NCBI GenBank assembly: GCA_003489165.1
Contig: DNJG01000137.1
Location: 1-16,372, forward strand
DNA from: Nitrospinota bacterium
GTDB taxonomy: Bacteria > Nitrospinota > Nitrospinia > UBA9942
Direction of reading: 5' to 3'
Length of the DNA stretch: 16,372 nt
The translations under genes and the position numbers were made by a program. Below the pieces are notes generated by a model. That model had not been told where the DNA came from. It saw only the letters and a list, made by a program, of their open reading frames with translations, and searched no databases. Below, piece by piece: positions 12,508 through 16,372 of this stretch. Each line of letters begins with the position of its first letter. The first letter of the stretch is position 1.

Positions 12508-13665
12508 CTATTCCTCTATGCTTTCCACCAGCATTGCCACTGCCTCACCACCACCAATACAGATAGCGGCAATACCTCTCTTAGCATTCTTTCTTTTCAT
12601 TGTATAGAGAAGGGTCGTGAGAATCCTTGCACCACTTGCACCAATAGGATGCCCTATTGCTATTGCCCCACCGTGGATATTCAATCTACCCTCATCTAAA
12701 GCAAGTTCTCTTATTACAGCAAGTATTGAGACTGAAAATGCCTCATTTATTTCAAAGAGGTCAATATCATTAAGTGTAAGTCCTGTTTTTTTAAAAATCT
12801 TTTTTATTGCACCTACCGGCGCTATGCTGAACATTTCTGGTTTCACACCCTGTGAGGCATGGGCAATAATCTTTGCCATTGGTTTTATGCCAAGCTCTCT
12901 TGCTTTATCTCCTGACATGACAACAACTGCTGCAGCACCATCACTTATCTTTGAGGAGTTGCCTGCAGTAGTTCCGCCACCCTCTTTAAAAACAGGGGAA
13001 AGGGGTTTAAGTTTTGAGAGGTCATGTCTATTCGGCTCTTCATCTATAGCAATATTATCTACAGGAATTATCTCTTCTGTAAAGTAACCTTTCTTCTGTG
13101 CCTCTATTGCCCTCTGATAACTCTGCAATGCATACCTATCCTGCTCATCTCTATCAATATTATATTTATCAGCAACAATTTCAGCACAAGAACCCATGTG
13201 AATATTATTATACACATCCCATAGCCCGTCCTTTATCATACTGTCAATAATATTACCGTCACCCATCCTGTAGCCGAATCTTGCCTTCTCTAAAAGATAG
13301 GGTGCACGGCTCATGCTCTCCATTCCGCCTGCTATAACTATCTCTGCATCACCGAGGGCAATTGACTGAGATGCAAGAAGGACAGCCTTGAGTCCAGAGC
13401 CGCATACTTTGTTTACAGTCAGACAATTTGTAGTATAAGGAAGACCTGCACCAATACTTGCCTGTCTTGCAGGTGACTGACCAAGGCCGGCAGACAGGAC
13501 ATTACCCATGATAACCTCATCAACATCTGCCGGTTTAATACCCGCCCTTTTAATTGCCTCAGCAATGACAATACTCCCAAACCTTGTAGCAGAGATAGAA
13601 CTCAATCCCCCATTAAAACATCCAACAGGAGTTCTGACTGCACTTGCTATAACAACATTTTCCAT
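12508..13665 (-). CDS. thlA: Acetyl-CoA C-acetyltransferase (thiolase)
   Basis: Biosynthetic-type thiolase that interconverts two acetyl-CoA and acetoacetyl-CoA. The 385 residues carry the nucleophile Cys88 in NKVCGSGLKAV, the signature GGMESMSRAPYLL, and EINEAFSVSILAV. The C-terminal His339 in GHPIGASGARI and general base Cys369 in CIGGGEA match the degradative/biosynthetic family positions closely. The start (ATG 13665) opens on VIASAVRTPVGCFNGGL, typical of the family, and overlaps the 3' end of etfA by 19 bp. A purine-rich AAGGGGGG lies about 12 nt before the ATG. It is the last gene of ech-etfB-etfA-thl; the next same-strand genes, hbd and acd, resume beyond the island. Confidence 0.96.
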   Translation of the reverse strand: MENVVIASAVRTPVGCFNGGLSSISATRFGSIVIAEAIKRAGIKPADVDEVIMGNVLSAGLGQSPARQASIGAGLPYTTNCLTVNKVCGSGLKAVLLASQSIALGDAEIVIAGGMESMSRAPYLLEKARFGYRMGDGNIIDSMIKDGLWDVYNNIHMGSCAEIVADKYNIDRDEQDRYALQSYQRAIEAQKKGYFTEEIIPVDNIAIDEEPNRHDLSKLKPLSPVFKEGGGTTAGNSSKISDGAAAVVVMSGDKARELGIKPMAKIIAHASQGVKPEMFSIAPVGAIKKIFKKTGLTLNDIDLFEINEAFSVSILAVIRELALDEGRLNIHGGAIAIGHPIGASGARILTTLLYTMKRKNAKRGIAAICIGGGEAVAMLVESIEE

Positions 13666-14669
13666 GCGAAAATGCCCCCCTTGTCATTGCGAGTTCCTTC
13701 GCTTTTTATCTCTTGTATCATCACAGGAACAACCTTGAAAAGATCGTCCACAATTCCATAATCTGCTATTTTAAATATTGGGGCGTTGGGGTCCTTGTTT
13801 ATCGCAACAATACACTTTGAGGTTGACATTCCTGCAAGATGCTGTGGTGCACCTGATATTCCACAGGCTATATATAGCATAGGTGAAACTACCCGTCCAG
13901 TCTGTCCTATCTGAAATAAATGAGGCATCCATCCTTCATCCACAACCGCCCTTGAAGCACCAACCGCACCACCGAGAATATCTGCCAGTTCTTCAAGCAA
14001 TTTAAAGTTCTCCGCTCCCTTCATCCCCCTTCCGCCTGAAACAATTATATCAGCCTCTGATAAATCCGGTCTCTTTCCAACCTCTTTAATTATCTCCCGA
14101 ACCGCAACTAATATATCATTCTGTTCAAGATTAGGCTTAAATTGTATTATCTCCCCTTTTGCAGTTTCTATTTTTCTATGCTCAAAGCTCCTTGGCCTTA
14201 TGGTTACTATCAATAGCTCTGCTCCTTCATACATCACGGCAGCCATAAGCCTTCCGCCATATACAGCCCTTTTAAAAAGAATAGTATCCTTTACCTCAAA
14301 GCCTACACAATCAGATATAAGTCCACAATCTAATTTTGCAGACAGCATCGGTATATAATCTTTCCCCCTGAATGTAGCTGATGCAATTATAATTGCTGGC
14401 TTTTTGTCCTTTATGAGGGAATAAATGGAACTGACATAGGCATTTGAGTCGTATTTTGACAAAAGTAGATGTTCAATAGAATATACAAGTTCAACCTCTT
14501 TAGAGAGTTCTTCGGCAAATCTCTGGATACCGTTTCCAAGAATAACTACGGCAGGTTTAAGTTTAAGGTGTTCCGATAGGAGTCTGGCGGCAGATACAGA
14601 CTCCCATGTGTTTTTTTTTATCCCCTTTTCATCATACTCAGCTATTACCCATATCTCCTTGTCACTCAA
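13647..14669 (-). CDS. etfA: Electron transfer flavoprotein alpha subunit
   Basis: FAD-binding subunit of ETF, which carries electrons between acyl-CoA dehydrogenase and the redox pool. The 340 residues have an N-terminal ETF fold (IWVIAEYDEKGIKKNTWE, PAIIIASATFRGKDYIPMLSAKLDCGLISDC). The C-terminal FAD domain has GGRGMKGAENFKLLEELADILGG, ASRAVVDEGWMPHLFQIGQTGRVV, PMLYIACGISGAPQHLAGM and VAINKDPNAPIFKIADYGIVDDLF. It begins with TTG 14669, overlapping the etfB stop (TTGA), with GGAGGCGAGG just upstream. After the normal end near VPVMIQEIK, about 17 extra residues (SEGTRNDKGGIF...) are encoded by a GTCATTGCGAG-type repeat and run into the thiolase start. Whether this ETF bifurcates electrons cannot be read with certainty. 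Confidence 0.96.
   Translation of the reverse strand: MSDKEIWVIAEYDEKGIKKNTWESVSAARLLSEHLKLKPAVVILGNGIQRFAEELSKEVELVYSIEHLLLSKYDSNAYVSSIYSLIKDKKPAIIIASATFRGKDYIPMLSAKLDCGLISDCVGFEVKDTILFKRAVYGGRLMAAVMYEGAELLIVTIRPRSFEHRKIETAKGEIIQFKPNLEQNDILVAVREIIKEVGKRPDLSEADIIVSGGRGMKGAENFKLLEELADILGGAVGASRAVVDEGWMPHLFQIGQTGRVVSPMLYIACGISGAPQHLAGMSTSKCIVAINKDPNAPIFKIADYGIVDDLFKVVPVMIQEIKSEGTRNDKGGIFAWKMLL
13675..13700 (-). repeat. GTCATTGCGAG-type repeat at the etfA 3' end
   Basis: TTGTCATTGCGAGTTCCTTCGC is reminiscent of the dispersed GTCATTGCGAGGAGCGAAGC-type repeats found in many bacterial genomes. Here it lies in frame in the last codons of etfA, just upstream of the thiolase start, and supplies the purine-rich stretch before that ATG. 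Confidence 0.4.
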
Positions 14670-15439
14670 ATATACCTCGCCTCCCGTAGGCTTCTTACAA
14701 GCTCCTTTGCTGTATCAGGTAATGTCCCCTGAATGATTTTACCCTCCGGTCTCTTGGGTGGATAGGAGAGATTTATAATCTTGATTTTCGCTTTATAATT
14801 AGAAAGATTAAGGTCTAAAGCATCTGGTTCAAGGGTTTCAATCTTTGTCTTCTTCGCCTTCATAATTCCTGATAGAGATGCATAGCGCGGGACATTCAGT
14901 CCCTTCTGTGCCGTAAATACAGCAGGCAGGCTGCATTTTACAACTTCAAGCCCTCCTTCAATTTCTCTATGGCAGACAGCCTCTTTGGTTGAAGGAGAAA
15001 TATCAAGTTTCTTTATTGCAGATACACATGGAATCCGAAGAAGCCCGGCAATTATTTGACCTGTCTGTGCATAGCCGTAATCCACTGATTCCTTGCCGCA
15101 AAGGATAACATCGTATCCCATATTCTTAATAACTTTTGTAAGTATTTTTGATACAGCAAGATTGTCTTTGAATGATTCACCATTTATTATCAAAGCTCTG
15201 TCAGCACCAAGGGCAAAGCAATTTCTTAAAATATTTTCAGCCCTTTTGCGCCCAACAGTTATGGCAGTAACATTACCCCCAAATCTCTCTTTGAGTCTAA
15301 GTGCCTCCTCCATTGCATATTCATCGTAAGGGTTTATAACCCACGGTATATTTTCAGTTTCTATTTCAGTACTATCACTCTTTATCTTTAATGCTATTGC
15401 CGTATCCGGCACCTCTTTTACACAGACAATAATTTTCAT
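14666..15439 (-). CDS. etfB: Electron transfer flavoprotein beta subunit
   Basis: Nucleotide-binding subunit of ETF (AMP, or a second FAD in bifurcating types). The 257 residues begin MKIIVCVKEVPDTAIALKI and contain INPYDEYAMEEALRLKERFGG and VTAITVGRKRAENILRNCFALGADRALII. They continue with DVILCGKESVDYGYAQTGQIIAGLLRIPCVS and IEGGLEVVKCSLPAVFTAQKGLNVPRYASLSGIMKAKK, all diagnostic of the family. Length is normal. Its start overlaps the ech stop by 4 bp (ATGA, 15436-15439) and its stop overlaps the etfA start by 4 bp, so translation is probably coupled through three genes. It would accept electrons from the acyl-CoA dehydrogenase at 8915-10069. Confidence 0.96.
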   Translation of the reverse strand: MKIIVCVKEVPDTAIALKIKSDSTEIETENIPWVINPYDEYAMEEALRLKERFGGNVTAITVGRKRAENILRNCFALGADRALIINGESFKDNLAVSKILTKVIKNMGYDVILCGKESVDYGYAQTGQIIAGLLRIPCVSAIKKLDISPSTKEAVCHREIEGGLEVVKCSLPAVFTAQKGLNVPRYASLSGIMKAKKTKIETLEPDALDLNLSNYKAKIKIINLSYPPKRPEGKIIQGTLPDTAKELVRSLREARYI

Positions 15440-16215
15440 CTATCCTTAAACCTCGGCACTCTCTTTTCCACAAAGGCAGTGATGCCTTCTTTCTTATCCT
15501 CTGTCTCACAGAGCATTCCAAAGAGCTTTGCCTCTTTATCAAGTCCCTTTTTCAGACTCATATCCATTCCGCTATTTACTGCATCAAAATATGCCCTTAC
15601 TGCTCGCATCCCTTTATTTCCAATACTCTCCGCCAATGCCTTTGCCTCTTCAATAAGCCTCTCTCCTTTGACAACCTTATTCACAAGACCAATGGCAAAT
15701 GCATCATGGGCTGTTATTTTTCCACCTGTGAGAATCGTCTCCATTGCCCTTGCCCTCCCTACAAGCTTTGGGAGCCGCTGTGTGCCTCCAAAACCCGGTA
15801 TAAGACCAAGAGTTATCTCAGGCTGGGAAAACCATGCCTCCTCTGATGCAATCCTTAAATGACATGCCATTGCCAACTCATTACTCCCACCTATACATGG
15901 ACCATTTATTGCTGCTATAACAGGTTTTCCGAGGGATTCAATAAGATTTAAAATAGCCTGACCTTCTTTTGCAAACCTCTCACCCTCCCTCTTTGTCATT
16001 ATTGCTGAGAGTTCTTTTATATCCGCCCCTGCTCCAAAAAACTTGCCCTTTCCAGTAATGATAATTACCCTGACTCGTTTATCAGTCTTTAGCTTTTTAA
16101 TGATAACTTTAAGTTCTAAAAGAAGTGCGTGAGAAAGGATATTTAAAGGAGAGTTATTTATTGTTAAAAGGGCTATATTATTTTCAATAGATAATTCTAT
16201 AAATATTCGCTTCAT
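15436..16215 (-). CDS. crt: Enoyl-CoA hydratase (crotonase)
   Basis: Hydrates trans-2-enoyl-CoA to 3-hydroxyacyl-CoA (crotonyl-CoA to 3-hydroxybutyryl-CoA). The 259 residues keep both crotonase catalytic glutamates, Glu113 in CIGGSNELAMACHLRIA and Glu133 in QPEITLGLIPGFGGTQRLP, with the normal 20-residue spacing. The oxyanion-hole region is GKGKFFGAGADIKEL. N-terminal strands ENNIALLTINNSPLNILS fit the family. It is the first gene of the ech-etfB-etfA-thl block, 31 bp after dnaJ on the same strand, with only a weak AGG ribosome site. A 28-bp piece of this gene (16080-16107) is duplicated at 8729-8756. Chain length is inferred from the neighbouring butyryl-type genes. Confidence 0.95.
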   Translation of the reverse strand: MKRIFIELSIENNIALLTINNSPLNILSHALLLELKVIIKKLKTDKRVRVIIITGKGKFFGAGADIKELSAIMTKREGERFAKEGQAILNLIESLGKPVIAAINGPCIGGSNELAMACHLRIASEEAWFSQPEITLGLIPGFGGTQRLPKLVGRARAMETILTGGKITAHDAFAIGLVNKVVKGERLIEEAKALAESIGNKGMRAVRAYFDAVNSGMDMSLKKGLDKEAKLFGMLCETEDKKEGITAFVEKRVPRFKDR

Positions 16216-16246
16216 ATACCTATATCCAGTTTCTTAGACACTAAAA

Positions 16247-16372
16247 TTACACCCCTTCCCTTGATAGTTCTTCAAGAAGCTCCTTCTGCTTTTCCGTAAT
16301 ATGGTCAGGGACCTTTATATTTATCTTCACATAGAGGTCGCCCTTGCCTCCTCCTTTGAGATGCTGTATCCC
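16247..16372 (-). CDS. dnaJ: Chaperone DnaJ, C-terminal fragment (5' end beyond the window)
   Basis: Reading the minus strand from the right edge gives 41 codons, GIQHLKGGGKGDLYVKINIKV then PDHITEKQKELLEELSREGV, and a TAA stop at 16247. This is the end of DnaJ C-terminal substrate-binding domain II and the dimerisation helix (family pattern GxPxLxGxGxGDLYVxxxVxxPxxLTxxQKELLxEL). DnaJ is the J-domain co-chaperone that stimulates DnaK. Only the tail is in the window, so zinc-finger and J domains cannot be checked; a DnaJ-like CbpA is the alternative. It ends 31 bp before crt on the same strand and may be co-transcribed with it. Confidence 0.82.
   Translation of the reverse strand, partial: GIQHLKGGGKGDLYVKINIKVPDHITEKQKELLEELSREGV

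Noticed and set aside
12617..13087. Long plus-strand open frames opposite thiolase, and similar ones opposite hbd, skp and crotonase
   Set aside because: They mirror well-supported genes on the other strand and show no recognisable protein family or ribosome site.
14666..15439. Assigning the ETF as electron-bifurcating
   Set aside because: The neighbourhood would fit butyryl-CoA-linked bifurcation, but I cannot verify the diagnostic EtfB residues by eye and no ferredoxin partner is in the window.

Overview
The window looks like chromosomal DNA of a diderm (Gram-negative) bacterium with an AT-rich, lysine-rich coding style. It carries an outer-membrane assembly and lipid A segment (BamA, Skp/OmpH, LpxD, FabZ) and two gene blocks for short-chain acyl-CoA interconversion with an electron-transfer flavoprotein, which suggests an anaerobic or facultative, probably uncultivated lineage. 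I cannot fix the phylum from sequence alone. No rRNA, tRNA or CRISPR array was seen.

Layout. 1-4454 (+): bamA (5' end probably beyond the left edge), skp/ompH, lpxD (ATGA overlap with skp) and fabZ. The usual next gene, lpxA, is absent; a convergent gene follows after 3 bp. 4458-8676 (-): a B12-binding radical SAM protein, uvrC and queC. 8677-8914: a scar region with a GGGGTCAG-type repeat, a 28-bp copy of crotonase coding sequence and an IS30-like transposase stub. 8915-10913 (-): acyl-CoA dehydrogenase and 3-hydroxyacyl-CoA dehydrogenase. 10914-12507: an island with opposite (+) gene orientation. It holds a predicted AbrB/MazE-headed nuclease-like protein behind a three-half-site operator, and a DUF4258/YgiT-zinc-finger toxin-antitoxin pair. 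12508-16215 (-): thiolase, etfA, etfB and enoyl-CoA hydratase, in 4- to 19-bp overlaps. 16247-16372 (-): the C-terminal end of DnaJ.

The two minus-strand metabolic blocks together hold every step between two acetyl-CoA and butyryl-CoA: thiolase, 3-hydroxyacyl-CoA dehydrogenase, crotonase, acyl-CoA dehydrogenase and EtfAB. In transcription order they read ech-etfB-etfA-thl-[island]-hbd-acd. I infer one operon that was later interrupted by the plus-strand island.

The second theme is repeats. Short tandem repeats with a period of about 7 bp occur at the bamA 5' end, the bamA/skp gap, the lpxD 3' end and fabZ 5' flank (forming a 26-bp-arm hairpin), twice inside uvrC and once inside queC. In coding regions they remain in frame and add low-complexity peptide. 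Other dispersed elements (CACAGAG-type, ACGCAGATGAACGCAGA-type, GTCATTGCGAG-type, GGGGTCAG-type) fill gaps or extend gene ends.
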